Shown piece by piece: positions 1-8,818 of a stretch of DNA of 36,776 nt. Below the pieces are notes generated by a model. The model saw nothing but the letters and a program-made list of their open reading frames with translations. It had not been told where the DNA came from and searched no databases. Positions within the stretch are counted from its first letter, which is position 1, and each line of letters opens with the position of its first letter. The translations under genes and the position numbers were made by a program. The stretch covers positions 69,127 through 105,902 of the forward strand of contig PIVM01000007.1 in NCBI GenBank assembly GCA_003353945.1, in the 5' to 3' direction. Origin of the DNA: Gammaproteobacteria bacterium (GTDB lineage: Bacteria; Pseudomonadota; Gammaproteobacteria; Pseudomonadales; PIVM01).

Positions 1-155
1 GTTATTCTGCGCTTTTTCAAGAACCACAAACAAAACAGAGCAAGCCATGTGGTCGATAACATGAACTGACTGCCTTTAATGATTCCCCCACCCTTAGTCC
101 CTCTTGTCGAACCGTACGATTCAACTGAGTTTTCTAGGATTATTTATTACATAAA

Positions 156-181
156 AAAAGGCACAGTAAACTGTGCCTTTT
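156..181 (-). terminator. Rho-independent terminator for the leftward crotonase gene
   Basis: A perfect inverted repeat (AAAAGGCACAG / CTGTGCCTTTT) has a 4-nt TAAA loop. Read leftward it is followed by a run of seven T. It lies 27 bp beyond the stop of the crotonase gene, so it most likely ends that transcript. The first 155 bases of the window show no gene I can support. Confidence 0.85.
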
Positions 182-208
182 AACAGTACATAATTCTACA
201 GGCCTGTT

Positions 209-1039
209 TTACACGCCTCGATACACTGGCTTGCGCTTTTCCATAAATGCTGTCGTGCCTTCTTTAGCATCAAAGGTGGAAGCCACCATAGTACCGGCTA
301 CCGCTTCATAATCGAGAATTTCTTCCAGCGTACACACCTGCGACATATGAATCATTCGACGTGCCATATCGACTGCCACACTGGCGCGCTGTGCAACCAT
401 CTTGGCATACTCCAATGCAGCTTTAAATGCCTCGCCTGCTGGTACCAGCTCATCCAGCAATCCCATCTCTTTACACTCTTCAGCCTTAAACAGCTTCGCT
501 GTCTCTACCATCATCAGGGCGTTTGAAAAACCGACTACACGCGGCAGAAAGTAGGACACACCGCAATCAGGCGATACGCCAACATTCGTGAAAATCGCTG
601 ACATTTTAGTTGTCGTATCACCGAAACGGCGATCACAGGCAATGGCATAACCAAGACCTGCACCTACCGCGGGCCCCTGAATGGCAGCAAACACAGGTTT
701 ATCCACCGCGACAATCTGCCGTACCACATCAACAAAAGGACCGCCGGGCGTTTTGCGCTGAGAACGCGGAATCGGGCGGGACGCATCAGAGGTACCGGGC
801 ATGGGGCGATCACTGTCGCCGGTGAGGAAGTCTACATCACCACCGGCACAAAAAGCACGTCCAGCACCTGTCAACACAATAGTACGCACTTCATCGTTAT
901 CCCGCAGTGAATATAGCAGTGCAGCAAGCTCTTCAGCAAGCTCCCAGCTGATAGCATTCAGTTTATCGGGACGGTTCAAGGTGATAATTCCCACATTGTC
1001 TTCAATGCGAAAAAGTATTAAATCTTCTTCTTTCGCCAT
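209..1039 (-). CDS. Enoyl-CoA hydratase/isomerase (crotonase) family protein
   Basis: Acts on an acyl-CoA thioester, probably in fatty-acid or related beta-oxidation in the cytoplasm. The 276-aa length is usual for single-domain crotonases. The CoA/oxyanion-hole motifs are visible: AFCAGGD near residues 62-68 and PAVGAGLGYAIACD near 123-136. By hand alignment to rat crotonase, the two hydratase glutamates (E144, E164) are replaced by Gly and Phe. An Asp sits in SPDCG at about residue 158, the position used by PaaG-type Delta3,Delta2-enoyl-CoA isomerases. An isomerase-like activity is therefore more likely than a classical hydratase (inference). GGAG lies 9 nt before the ATG. The upstream leftward neighbour is an LLM flavoprotein 261 bp away, so co-transcription is possible but not shown. 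Confidence 0.9.
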   Translation of the reverse strand: MAKEEDLILFRIEDNVGIITLNRPDKLNAISWELAEELAALLYSLRDNDEVRTIVLTGAGRAFCAGGDVDFLTGDSDRPMPGTSDASRPIPRSQRKTPGGPFVDVVRQIVAVDKPVFAAIQGPAVGAGLGYAIACDRRFGDTTTKMSAIFTNVGVSPDCGVSYFLPRVVGFSNALMMVETAKLFKAEECKEMGLLDELVPAGEAFKAALEYAKMVAQRASVAVDMARRMIHMSQVCTLEEILDYEAVAGTMVASTFDAKEGTTAFMEKRKPVYRGV

Positions 1040-1300
1040 AGGTAGATCTCCAAAATGGTTTATGTTTGTATTTATCTCAACCCCCTCCCCTGATGGTACG
1101 GCATTCCAATTAGCTTAGGAGATAGGGCAGTTATTGCTGTCTTATGCAGCCTTTGCCGTTAACCTTTACTCACCTGAAGGCAAATGACGAGAAATAGGCA
1201 GATTCTAACAAATTCCCAGAGATTTTGCCTTCTCCCTACCAGAAAGAAGGGATAATAGAGAATGTAAAATGCCATTCGCTCTACTGTGTGGAATAAAACG

Positions 1301-2176
1301 CTAGCCATTCACCTTGGCGATCACATTATCAGCGTAATTTTCCAAATAGACGCGTTTTTGCTCCAGCGTAGTATCAGGCCCGAGGATGAAATTAAAGGGC
1401 AGGCTGACAATACTGGTAATCCCGGCATCTTCCATACGCTTGTAATCATCAATTTTGAGTTCATCGTAGATGGGTACAACCATATCAAAGGGCTCATTAC
1501 TGCGGCCGTATTCTGCTCGCATTTTATGAAGCTGTTCTGCAGTGGCTATTGCATCATCAATCGTTTGACCCGGGCCAATCCAACCATCACCCAATCGTGC
1601 TGTGCGCCGCAGGGCCGGCCCACTTAGACCACCGATATAAATGGGTACGGGTTTTGTCGGGCAGGGAGTCATTGCCACCCTGGGAAAGTCAAAGAATTCG
1701 CCATGATGCTCAACATATCCACCGGAGTGCAATTTACGTATCACCTCAATACACTCATCATAACGTTTACCTCGTGTCTTAAAATCAACACCAAAGGCAT
1801 CAAATTCTTCTTTCATCCATCCAGCGCCAGCACCAAGCACAATACGATTATCACAAAAATAGGCCACACTGCCGGTTGCCTTGGCCACTTCGATGGGATG
1901 ACGCAAGGGCAATATAAAGACATTAGTGGCAAAGCGGATATTTTTAGTGACGGCGGCCAATGCCGCCATCAAGGACCAGCACTCTGGCCAAACCGTATGC
2001 TCAGAAAATTGCGGCGGCTTGCCGTCTTCAGAATACAGATACTTGGATTCCTGATGCTCCAGATGCAACATATGATCAGAAACCAACGCTCCATCAAAAC
2101 CGAGTCCATCAACTATTTTTGCCGTATCAATGATTTGGTTTCCCTCAACGAGGAAGAGGGACTGCCAGAATTTCAT
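1301..2176 (-). CDS. LLM-class (luciferase-like) flavin/F420-dependent oxidoreductase
   Basis: A 291-aa TIM-barrel flavoenzyme of the bacterial luciferase-like superfamily, resembling the TIGR03619-type F420-dependent group. Visible landmarks are VDGLGFDGALVSDHM near the N terminus, IRFATNVFILPLRHPIEVAK (barrel strand 3), RIVLGAGAGWMKEEFDAFG, and PIYIGGLSGPALRRTARLGD with the phosphate-binding glycine region. The substrate cannot be read from sequence, and whether it uses FMN or F420 is open; proteobacteria of this type carry many such paralogues. GGAG lies about 10 nt before the ATG. It stands upstream of the crotonase gene in the same direction, which suggests shared roles in acyl or xenobiotic oxidation (inference). 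Confidence 0.87.
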   Translation of the reverse strand: MKFWQSLFLVEGNQIIDTAKIVDGLGFDGALVSDHMLHLEHQESKYLYSEDGKPPQFSEHTVWPECWSLMAALAAVTKNIRFATNVFILPLRHPIEVAKATGSVAYFCDNRIVLGAGAGWMKEEFDAFGVDFKTRGKRYDECIEVIRKLHSGGYVEHHGEFFDFPRVAMTPCPTKPVPIYIGGLSGPALRRTARLGDGWIGPGQTIDDAIATAEQLHKMRAEYGRSNEPFDMVVPIYDELKIDDYKRMEDAGITSIVSLPFNFILGPDTTLEQKRVYLENYADNVIAKVNG

Positions 2177-2853
2177 GCTAAAGATTCTCCATACTGTAGT
2201 TGACTACATCTCTAATCCAGCATTCGGCAGCCCGGCTGCTGGCTCATCTCTCTTAAAGGGGAAAATTTAAGGAAGCGGCAATATAGCGTGAGAATCTCGA
2301 CTAAGTCAAATTATAAGCTGTTAAGGCTAAACCCAGGAAGCGGGTACGTAAATCTAGCGCTTCTCAAAAAATCGTAAACCGTGGTTTGACATGCCCGGAG
2401 AATGATAAATGAGTAGAGCCCGGTTGATAGTATGAGGCATGGAAGTTAGCGCAGTTACTTGGAATGATGACCGGTAGTTTGCGTTTTTCCGATACAGCGA
2501 TGCTTTTGCAGATTTTGCCGGAAAATCAGGTCTAAATGGAGCTTTTGAAGTAAGTCTTCTATTCTTGGACAAACTCACAAAAAAGTTCAAAATCTAGTTG
2601 AGGATATTAGTTCTCATTTACCCGTCAAATCAATCGTCTAAGAGACTTTTAGCATCTACACCCCTTAGCATCTACACCCCTTAGCATCTCTTTGCGCCTC
2701 AAAATTCGTATGGAAATTCAGTAGTTATGCAATTTCACCTTGCTTGAAGTTGATCTATTGATGAGCATTTAGTGTATTTTTTAAGCTATTGCAGATTGTC
2801 AATAACAATGGAACTATCAGCCGGCATTCTATGCAAGCAAGACAAGAAATCAC
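2177..2853. other. Gene-poor stretch with no supported CDS
   Basis: Besides the 16-bp tandem repeat at 2649-2689, it holds only a 78-codon leftward open frame (2354-2590) with no clear ribosome binding site and no family I recognise. The part just above 2176 must contain the promoter of the LLM gene, but I see no convincing -35/-10 pair. Confidence 0.5.
2649..2689. repeat. 16-bp direct tandem repeat, about 2.6 copies
   Basis: The unit TTAGCATCTACACCCC occurs twice head to tail at 2649-2664 and 2665-2680. A third partial copy (TTAGCATCT) follows at 2681-2689. It lies in non-coding DNA and no function is evident. Confidence 0.85.
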
Positions 2854-3031
2854 AGGGCCTCGGAAATAATAAATTTTCCAATTGTATGCTTTCTCACCGA
2901 GGCGTTCAAATGGGCGCATAGCCTACCCCGTGAAACGCTTTGGGTATATTGGAATATGTAACCATTTGGACAACGAAGGTGAGGGAGCAGGAAGCAAGCA
3001 TAACTGGAAAATCTATTTTTCCCGCAACCCT
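2854..3031. mobile_element. MITE-like palindromic element, copy 1
   Basis: A roughly 178-bp imperfect palindrome. The outer arms at 2854-2884 and 3002-3031 are inverted copies of an AGGGCC..GGAAA..AATTTTCCA type sequence. Inner arms (CTCACCGAGGCGTTCAAATG at 2893 and its counterpart near 2962-2983) are also inverted. The same element, in opposite orientation, occupies 36661-36776. Relative to that copy, this one has about 28 extra bases near 2914-2942. It encodes no protein; a 62-codon open frame across it is a by-product of the repeat. Outer inverted ends plus dispersal in the genome suggest a non-autonomous transposable element. Confidence 0.75.
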
Positions 3032-3621
3032 TATATGTACCAAACCAACCAAGCGCAACATATTACTTAGTCTCCTTAATGCTGCACACTGTGCCTCACC
3101 ATTTTTTGCATCTCCCTGCTTTTGTTCGCATATGTTAGATTAACCTCATGCTCTGCTTGCACAAAGTCTCATAAATCATCCAATATCTGTTTCAGTTACA
3201 TTTGCATTCCTGTGAGCCACAAAGAGCGTTGAAATATTTGCAGTAAAAGTTAAAAAGTAAAATGTCTTGTTTGATTTTGAAAACAGAAAAACGAACCGCC
3301 ACAAATTATGGAATGCTATTACTTAGCCTTTAAATCATTTCAAATCGAATATAAACCAACACAACGGCACATAACAATGCGGTAGCAATTAAGGAATGTG
3401 ATAGACATCTCATTCATTATCCAAACCAATTCCTGTAACACCTTTAGCAATCCAAATCAGCACTCTTCAACAAAAACGATCGAGATCCTTCGTCACAAAC
3501 CATTCGATCTATAGAGTTAGAGTTTGATAAGAAGGGTGTCTAACCTTCCTATATTCAAGCTCTGAATCATGTCTATACTCAACTCTACTGTATTAAATAT
3601 TTTTAAGTCAAAGGTATTCAC
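3032..3621. other. AT-rich non-coding stretch upstream of the TraF-like gene
   Basis: No open frame with a plausible start and family is present. A small inverted repeat (GAAGG / CCTTC) lies near 3532-3552, about 80 bp before the next start codon, and might be regulatory. I see no other structure. Confidence 0.4.
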
Positions 3622-5079
3622 ATGTCAAAGACATCAAAAAATATTGGCAAACTCTTCATACCACTTCTTGCTTTAAGCTGTAATGCAACGCTTGCTGCAC
3701 CCTTTTCTACAACTGACGCTAGAACCTTGGCCCTGGGTGACACCGGCGTTGCTAGCGCGCATCCAGGAGCGGCAAGCCTATTTAATCCGGCACTTTTGAG
3801 TAGCTATGCTGACGATAAAGACTTTAGTGTAGTCTTACCAAACTTTGGTTTTAGCGCTTTTATTGATGGCGATGCCCGCAATGGGATAGAGGCGATTAAT
3901 GATGAAAACTACGGTGATAGACTGAGCACAACATCCGATAATTTAAATATAGCCATCAACCGCCTCACAGCCAGTTTCACTGGAACAAGCGAACAAGAAA
4001 TTCAGGCTGAGGCTGAGGCAAGGCTTGCCTTGCTGAATAGCACCAAGAATGAATTTACAAACACTGTTCGCGGATTTACTGGCGAACTCGGTAAAATTGA
4101 TGAATCACCACTTGGTATTGGCAGCGAGGTTTATTTTGCCGTTGCCATTCCAGGCAAAAACCTGGGTACTGCAGTCTATGCAGCTGCAAAAGGTAATATC
4201 GAAACCGCAATCGACATCGATAATTGTGATTTTGAATTACTTGATACCTATATCACCACTCTCGAAAACTACAACCCCAATACAAACGACATTATTGATG
4301 ACGCCAGCAGCCTTGCACTGCAAGATACCAGTACAACAGCACCGTGTGGCAGCAAACCGGTTATCAGCAACGGCGATCTTATCGACCCCGACGCGGATAG
4401 TCAGCTGACGTCAAATATATCTGTTGCCGCCATTCTGAGCAGTGAGGTCGGCGTAGCATTATCGAAATCTTTTCACTTGGCAGGACTAGATGTCGCTTTC
4501 GGCGTAACACCAAAAATCATGAAGATAACAACTCTATTTATTCATCCGTCACTAAATGAGTTTGATAATGACGAATATGATCTCAGTGACGAACTCGACA
4601 ATAACGAAGAAGACTTCAACGATTTCAACTTGGACTTTGGCGTATCGACAAAATTTTTAGATGACAGCTTAAACACAGGCATTGTCATTAAGAATCTCAT
4701 TGCTCATGATTACGATATGGTTTATACATCAACTGATGGCAGCGAAATCGTAAAACGTTCAGTGAGCCTAGAGCCACAAATTCGTGCTGGCGCTGCTTTA
4801 CAAAAATGGGGATTCACATTAGCCGCCGACCTGGACATCACTGAGAACGACGGCATTTTTGAAGGTAACGAATCGCGCTACCTCGGCTTAGGGGCAGAGT
4901 ACAACGCATTGAATATTCTGCAGTTTAGACTCGGTATGCGTTCCAACCTAAGCAACAGTGATGACGCCGCATTTACCGCTGGCCTTGGCATTAGCGCTGC
5001 AGTTGTTCATTTTGACCTTGCAGCCCAGGTTAGCGAGAATAATTTAGGGGTCGGCATGCAGTTTAGCATGGAGTTTTAA
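3622..5079 (+). CDS. Outer-membrane TraF-like (PF13729-type) beta-barrel protein
   Basis: A 485-aa exported protein. Residues 1-25 form a Sec signal peptide (basic start, hydrophobic LFIPLLALSCNATLA, cleavage about A25-A26). The mature start, DARTLALGDTGVASAHPGAASLFNPA, is typical of the family labelled conjugal transfer protein TraF, which are FadL/OmpP1-like barrel proteins found on many chromosomes. The C terminus alternates hydrophobic and polar residues and ends with Phe (QFSMEF), as in outer-membrane barrels. Residues 300-335 are very acidic. No conjugation genes are nearby, so a transfer role is unlikely. AAAGG lies about 8 nt before the ATG. A small GC hairpin follows the stop at 5081-5095. 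Confidence 0.75.
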   Translation: MSKTSKNIGKLFIPLLALSCNATLAAPFSTTDARTLALGDTGVASAHPGAASLFNPALLSSYADDKDFSVVLPNFGFSAFIDGDARNGIEAINDENYGDRLSTTSDNLNIAINRLTASFTGTSEQEIQAEAEARLALLNSTKNEFTNTVRGFTGELGKIDESPLGIGSEVYFAVAIPGKNLGTAVYAAAKGNIETAIDIDNCDFELLDTYITTLENYNPNTNDIIDDASSLALQDTSTTAPCGSKPVISNGDLIDPDADSQLTSNISVAAILSSEVGVALSKSFHLAGLDVAFGVTPKIMKITTLFIHPSLNEFDNDEYDLSDELDNNEEDFNDFNLDFGVSTKFLDDSLNTGIVIKNLIAHDYDMVYTSTDGSEIVKRSVSLEPQIRAGAALQKWGFTLAADLDITENDGIFEGNESRYLGLGAEYNALNILQFRLGMRSNLSNSDDAAFTAGLGISAAVVHFDLAAQVSENNLGVGMQFSMEF

Positions 5080-5108
5080 ACGTTTTGCAAAAACGCTATG
5101 GATATTCG

Positions 5109-5168
5109 CCCTCACCCCAGTCTTCGGGGCACCCCCTCTTCCGCAAGAGGTAGAGGGGGCCTCACCCA
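5109..5168. repeat. GC-rich intergenic hairpin repeat
   Basis: Contains CCTCTTCCGCAAGAGG and an alternative outer pairing CCCCCTCT / AGAGGGGG, preceded by a CCCTCACCCCAG-type lead. This general design is common as a dispersed intergenic palindrome in gammaproteobacteria. It lies just after the TraF-like gene and could also help end that transcript, although no T-run follows. Confidence 0.6.
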
Positions 5169-5264
5169 CACAATGCCGCATACTGAACCACGTCATTTTG
5201 CTCCTTTGTTATCCGTTAGAAAAGCTTCATTGTATACGTCAGCTTGTTGTACGATGATGTTTTT

Positions 5265-5522
5265 TTAATACTTCCCTGCTTTCGAATTTTGTAATTTGTC
5301 GATTAACGGTGAGGTTCCATCCCGCCATTCCTTATCAATCCTTTTTATCTCATCAAGCGATATATTTTGTTTTTGTACGGCATTTATCAACGTTCTATTC
5401 TTAACAAATATTTCCAAGCCTGAAATACGATCCGACAGAATATCGCTAAGCTATTCCTGTGTCATCTCAGCAAACCCAATTACAGGCATTAAGACTATGC
5501 CAATAAAAATGATAATTCGCAT
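5265..5522 (-). pseudogene. Broken gene for a secreted PDC/Cache-sensor-like protein
   Basis: Read leftward, an ATG at 5522 has GGAG 9 nt upstream. It opens a frame whose first 18 residues (MRIIIFIGIVLMPVIGFA) form a signal peptide. Codon 24 is TAG. The same frame then continues for 61 codons with convincing protein content: LSDRISGLEIFVKNRTLINAV, then SLDEIKRIDKEWRDGTSPLI, then KAGKY and TAA. The second part matches the start of small secreted PDC-sensor domain proteins (pattern VKAQN..LS..EI..IDKEW), which I recall as about twice this length or more. So the gene has an in-frame stop and also appears to lack its C-terminal half. Readthrough or a sequencing error at codon 24 cannot be excluded. 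Confidence 0.65.
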
Positions 5523-5593
5523 GCTCGTAACTCCATTTACATGTAGTTCGTTGTGAGTATAACAAGTAATACGAAATGGCAAAGTGGGGACTG

Positions 5594-5632
5594 GAGTTAG
5601 AGTTAGAGTTAGAGTTAGAGTTAGAGTTAGAG
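5594..5632. repeat. Hexanucleotide microsatellite (GAGTTA)6
   Basis: Six complete GAGTTA units plus a partial seventh, in non-coding DNA upstream of the broken PDC gene. Such repeats can change copy number by slippage. Here they do not lie in a recognisable promoter or frame. Confidence 0.95.
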
Positions 5633-5699
5633 TAGAATGCTACTTACTTAAGCACAATCTCATGAATTATAGGAAAAAACGATCGATCGAGTGAACGCC

Positions 5700-5726
5700 G
5701 CAATAATCGTAGCTGACGATTATTGC
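5700..5726. other. Hairpin downstream of the diguanylate cyclase gene
   Basis: An 11-bp perfect inverted repeat GCAATAATCGT / ACGATTATTGC with a 5-nt loop, about 50 bp beyond the stop of the leftward GGDEF gene. No T-run follows on either strand, so it is a possible transcript end or mRNA-stabilising structure and not a clear intrinsic terminator. Confidence 0.55.
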
Positions 5727-5777
5727 AAACGCCCTTGATATTTGTCGGGTCAATCGTATCATGTTGTTATATAAAAA

Positions 5778-7079
5778 TTAAATATCAAATTTCAGTACAG
5801 ACTCCGCACTATTACTGCTGTCGCTGGGACTGCCGGTGACACCATCGTAGCTGAAGACAACTCGGTTTCGACCATTCTCCTTGGCGACGTAGAGCAGCTC
5901 ATCAGCGCGACTGATCATCTCGTCGATAGTCTCTCCCGACTGAAAATCGGTAACACCGATGCTAGCAGGCATATTAATCTTCTCCCCTGCAGGGGCAACC
6001 ACATATGCACACTCCAAAACGCGACGCAAGCGCTCAGCCACATCTACTGCAGTCTTGCCTCTGGCCCCCGGCAATACAGCAATAAACTCCTCCCCTCCAT
6101 ATCGGGCAAGCAACCCACTCCCGCGCAAGTTAGTTTTCAATAGCTCTGATGCCTTCCTCAACACTTTATCACCGGTAAGATGTCCATAGTTGTCGTTTAT
6201 CCGCTTAAAGCGGTCAAGATCAAACATTAGGATGGAGAACGTTTCTCCGCCAAACATCACCTTGGCCTCCTCAGCAATGAGTCGTTTCATCAGTACCCGG
6301 CGATTGATTAACCCAGTGAGCGCATCGCTGGTTGACTCCCTGTAAAGCTTCAACAGCATCAGCAGTTGACCCGACTGTATCCACAATGACAACCCTCCGA
6401 ACAGCAACAACAACCAGAGGTCTGTAAAGGTATCGATACTCTGGAGCGTTCCCAATGTGTAATGCACGACAAAAAAGGCGACCAGTGCCATTGCTACCAT
6501 CGTCAGGCTAAACAGCAGGGTGAGTGGAAACACCGCCATCATCACCACCATCAAGTGTGGCATTTTCATATAGCCGGCCATTATTGCACTGTCACCATAT
6601 CCATTAAGTATCACAACCGACAAGCCATAAAACACCATGGTTGCAAAACAGGTCAGCGCCAATGCTACGTTCACCTGAAATAGGGATGTGCGAAACCGTG
6701 TTTGTAATAAAATCAGAATCAGTGCCGCCGGGAAAAGCACATGCACAATCGAAAGATGAAAAAAATGCTCTGGCTGTATAAAGAAGTAGTCCAGCAACAG
6801 AAAACACGGGACGCCTGTTGCATAGAAAATCAGCATAAAGCGTAACCGTAAGTTGATATATTCGGCGCGTGTGTCCTTGAAGTCATCCGAATGCTTCCAA
6901 GCGCTGAAAATGTCCTCGAAACAAAAACTGCTGATCAACTCATCAATCCAAGCAACCCCCAATGAGAAAGAGCCCTCATCAGGCACATCGGCCGACTCGG
7001 CTTCTGAACGCCTCTCTTGAACCTCAATACAGGTGGCGCCGTAATCATCACCACTAATCGTTTTCGATACTTCTAACAT
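5778..7079 (-). CDS. Membrane-bound GGDEF diguanylate cyclase
   Basis: Makes c-di-GMP from two GTP at the inner membrane. The 433-aa protein has a soluble N-terminal part of about 75 residues. A hydrophobic region at about 80-245 has roughly six membrane spans. A GGDEF domain at about 248-415 follows. Catalytic landmarks are DALTGLINRR (252), FDLDRFKRINDNYGH (286-300) and the active loop ARYGGEEF (GGEEF 328-332), so it should be active. The inhibitory I-site, normally RxxD just upstream of the loop, reads RGSG here (319-322), so product inhibition at this site is probably lost. A strong GGAGGTGA lies a few nt before the ATG. The tail (about 415-433) is Ser/Asp-rich. The nearest same-strand gene, 746 bp upstream, resembles a PilZ c-di-GMP receptor. 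Confidence 0.93.
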   Translation of the reverse strand: MLEVSKTISGDDYGATCIEVQERRSEAESADVPDEGSFSLGVAWIDELISSFCFEDIFSAWKHSDDFKDTRAEYINLRLRFMLIFYATGVPCFLLLDYFFIQPEHFFHLSIVHVLFPAALILILLQTRFRTSLFQVNVALALTCFATMVFYGLSVVILNGYGDSAIMAGYMKMPHLMVVMMAVFPLTLLFSLTMVAMALVAFFVVHYTLGTLQSIDTFTDLWLLLLFGGLSLWIQSGQLLMLLKLYRESTSDALTGLINRRVLMKRLIAEEAKVMFGGETFSILMFDLDRFKRINDNYGHLTGDKVLRKASELLKTNLRGSGLLARYGGEEFIAVLPGARGKTAVDVAERLRRVLECAYVVAPAGEKINMPASIGVTDFQSGETIDEMISRADELLYVAKENGRNRVVFSYDGVTGSPSDSSNSAESVLKFDI

Positions 7080-7825
7080 GACTCACCTCCAAACAACAGG
7101 CAAATTCCTTTCTGCTGGGAGCGACAAACTGAATAAAAAATATTTCGCTTGTTCCACGACACAAAATAACTGCAGGGTAAAGATAAAATGATAGCGGTTC
7201 GCAATCCTTCCATAATGAGATTTTATTGCTTTAACACCAATCAACTAGTTAGTGTCACCCTAATCATTTCTTTCGTCAGCATTATTTCCGGCTAGCAATC
7301 TCATCGAATTTATTTTCATTCCTTACGAGCCAAAAAGATTCCTTGCTTTAAGGTCTTAACATGCAACATTTTTACAAGTTGTCCGTCTTTCAATTCTTGA
7401 GCCTATCCGGAAAATATTCGCGCACTTTACAAGCACTTTTTTTAATCCGCACTGACTTACTACTCTACATTTTATGTTTCTTCAATTTACACAAATAGCA
7501 ATATTTATTATTCGCCTACTACTAATTCTAGTTTATATTTTACAGAAGACATAGTTTGATTTTTTATGTAAACAACAAACATATTTCATGTTAGATCTAT
7601 CGAATCAATTTAGAGGGTAAAATGTCGGATACAATGGTATGAACACCCATCTTCTTAACTTATGAACAGGCTATTTATTTGAGAAAATAGGTTCTTGATT
7701 GCAACCAATTACGCAATTAGGAATTGTATGTAAAATAGCCATAAATATCGAGAAATTGGCCATATTGAAACAACATTTCTCAATATTTTAATGCGTAATA
7801 AAGTGCGAATCATCCTTTCTAATTT
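7080..7825. other. AT-rich non-coding stretch between the GGDEF and PilZ-like genes
   Basis: No open frame with coding character on either strand. It must contain the diguanylate cyclase promoter and the end of the PilZ-like transcript, but I see no clear promoter or terminator. Confidence 0.4.
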
Positions 7826-8308
7826 TCACTTTCGTACCAGCCTAATATTGCGCCGATCCAGGCTTATAATATCGTCAAACGGCACGGAAGATTCTTCGCT
7901 TGCACCTATCGCAGGCAACGTGTACTGCGCAGTGTATAATAAGTCCATCTGCATTTCAGTCAGGTCAGTGTACTTAAATACGATACCTTCTCGATTGATT
8001 TCTTTTCTTAATCGAATAAATGCTACCTTCAGATTACAGATAAGAATATCAGACTGATTTTTAGCAGAGAGCCCCATCTTTTGGAAAACGGCATTTTCTC
8101 CGTCTGGAAATATTTTGCTTATATTACACTCATCAATACTCTCACCAATATATAAGCACCCTCCCCTCATATTTAGCACAACATATCCCGTCTTAATATT
8201 GTTGTAATGAGCAAAAGGATCAGTGATCGGCAACATGATTTTGCATTTCGCGATAACTCTATCACCGCCAAATAGCCGTTTATCTTTAATTTTGCGGGCG
8301 TATTTCAT
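7826..8308 (-). CDS. PilZ-like domain protein (divergent, tentative)
   Basis: A 160-aa soluble protein. A good ribosome binding site (GGAG, 9 nt before ATG) supports it as a real gene. Near residues 43-55, VVLNMRGGCLYIGE resembles the D/NxSxxG strand of PilZ domains. Near residues 105-125, REGIVFKYTDLTEMQMDLL resembles the closing strand and helix (iGvrFxdLsxxqqxxL). Basic residues at positions 5-17 (RKIKDKRLFGGDR) could supply the c-di-GMP-binding arginines, but the classical RxxxR is not clear. The neighbour downstream on the same strand is a diguanylate cyclase, which suits a c-di-GMP role (inference). It could instead be an unrelated small protein. Confidence 0.5.
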   Translation of the reverse strand: MKYARKIKDKRLFGGDRVIAKCKIMLPITDPFAHYNNIKTGYVVLNMRGGCLYIGESIDECNISKIFPDGENAVFQKMGLSAKNQSDILICNLKVAFIRLRKEINREGIVFKYTDLTEMQMDLLYTAQYTLPAIGASEESSVPFDDIISLDRRNIRLVRK

Positions 8309-8818
8309 AGTAAGTCACTCCAGATTAATAGCGTAACAACATCACACCATAATCATTCAATAAACGTCATGACTCATAATCCCTTGAGATGCATTGCGCC
8401 TCGTCTGGGCACTTAGATGATTATGCAATAAATATACAAATCATCTGAAATATGCCATATTCTTTTTTTTGATAGCTTTATCTTTTTGTATTTATTAAAA
8501 ATAATCTAATATGCGAGGCATATCACATTATTCGCGTGACGTGTAACTCGGTGTATTTTCTCCATAACATTTCTCACTTATTAGAATTCTATTAAAAAAA
8601 TGAGAATAAACTTGCAGGAGATGCATTGAATATGTTAATCAACTCGCCAAACCATCCCTAGAATTTTGCGGTCCGCTCAACACCATATGTTCGTTTTGGC
8701 AATACCAAGTGACTCAAACATACGGGTATTTTTTTCGAGCTTTTCATTTGTCAGGTTTTTCCCCAGAGACATCCATAAAATTGTCCCTCATGAGCTTCCA
8801 TGCCAATTCAGTTATTTA
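8309..8818. other. Non-coding stretch with possible decayed coding DNA at 8640-8815
   Basis: 8309-8640 is AT-rich with nothing recognisable. In 8640-8815, leftward, two frames alternate in protein-like content: AWKLMRDNFMDVSGEKPD in one frame, then NLTNEKLEKNTRMFESLGIA in the next, then QNEHMVLSGPQNSRDGLAS back in the first. Each is broken by stops. This could be a gene ruined by frameshifts, but I do not recognise the family. Confidence 0.25.

Noticed and set aside
2354-2590. Leftward 78-codon frame
   Set aside because: Protein-like ending but no clear ribosome binding site, family or neighbours; could be part of another dispersed repeat.
2882-3143. Two rightward frames of 62 and 67 codons
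   Set aside because: They translate the palindromic repeat; the reverse copy near 36.7 kb gives the same kind of peptide, so this is repeat DNA and not a gene.
3622-5079. Conjugation (TraF) gene marking an integrative element
   Set aside because: No other transfer genes are present; the sequence is that of a chromosomal outer-membrane barrel carrying this family name.
5594-5632. CRISPR array
   Set aside because: Six-base units without spacers; a simple microsatellite. No CRISPR-like repeat-spacer pattern was seen anywhere in the window.
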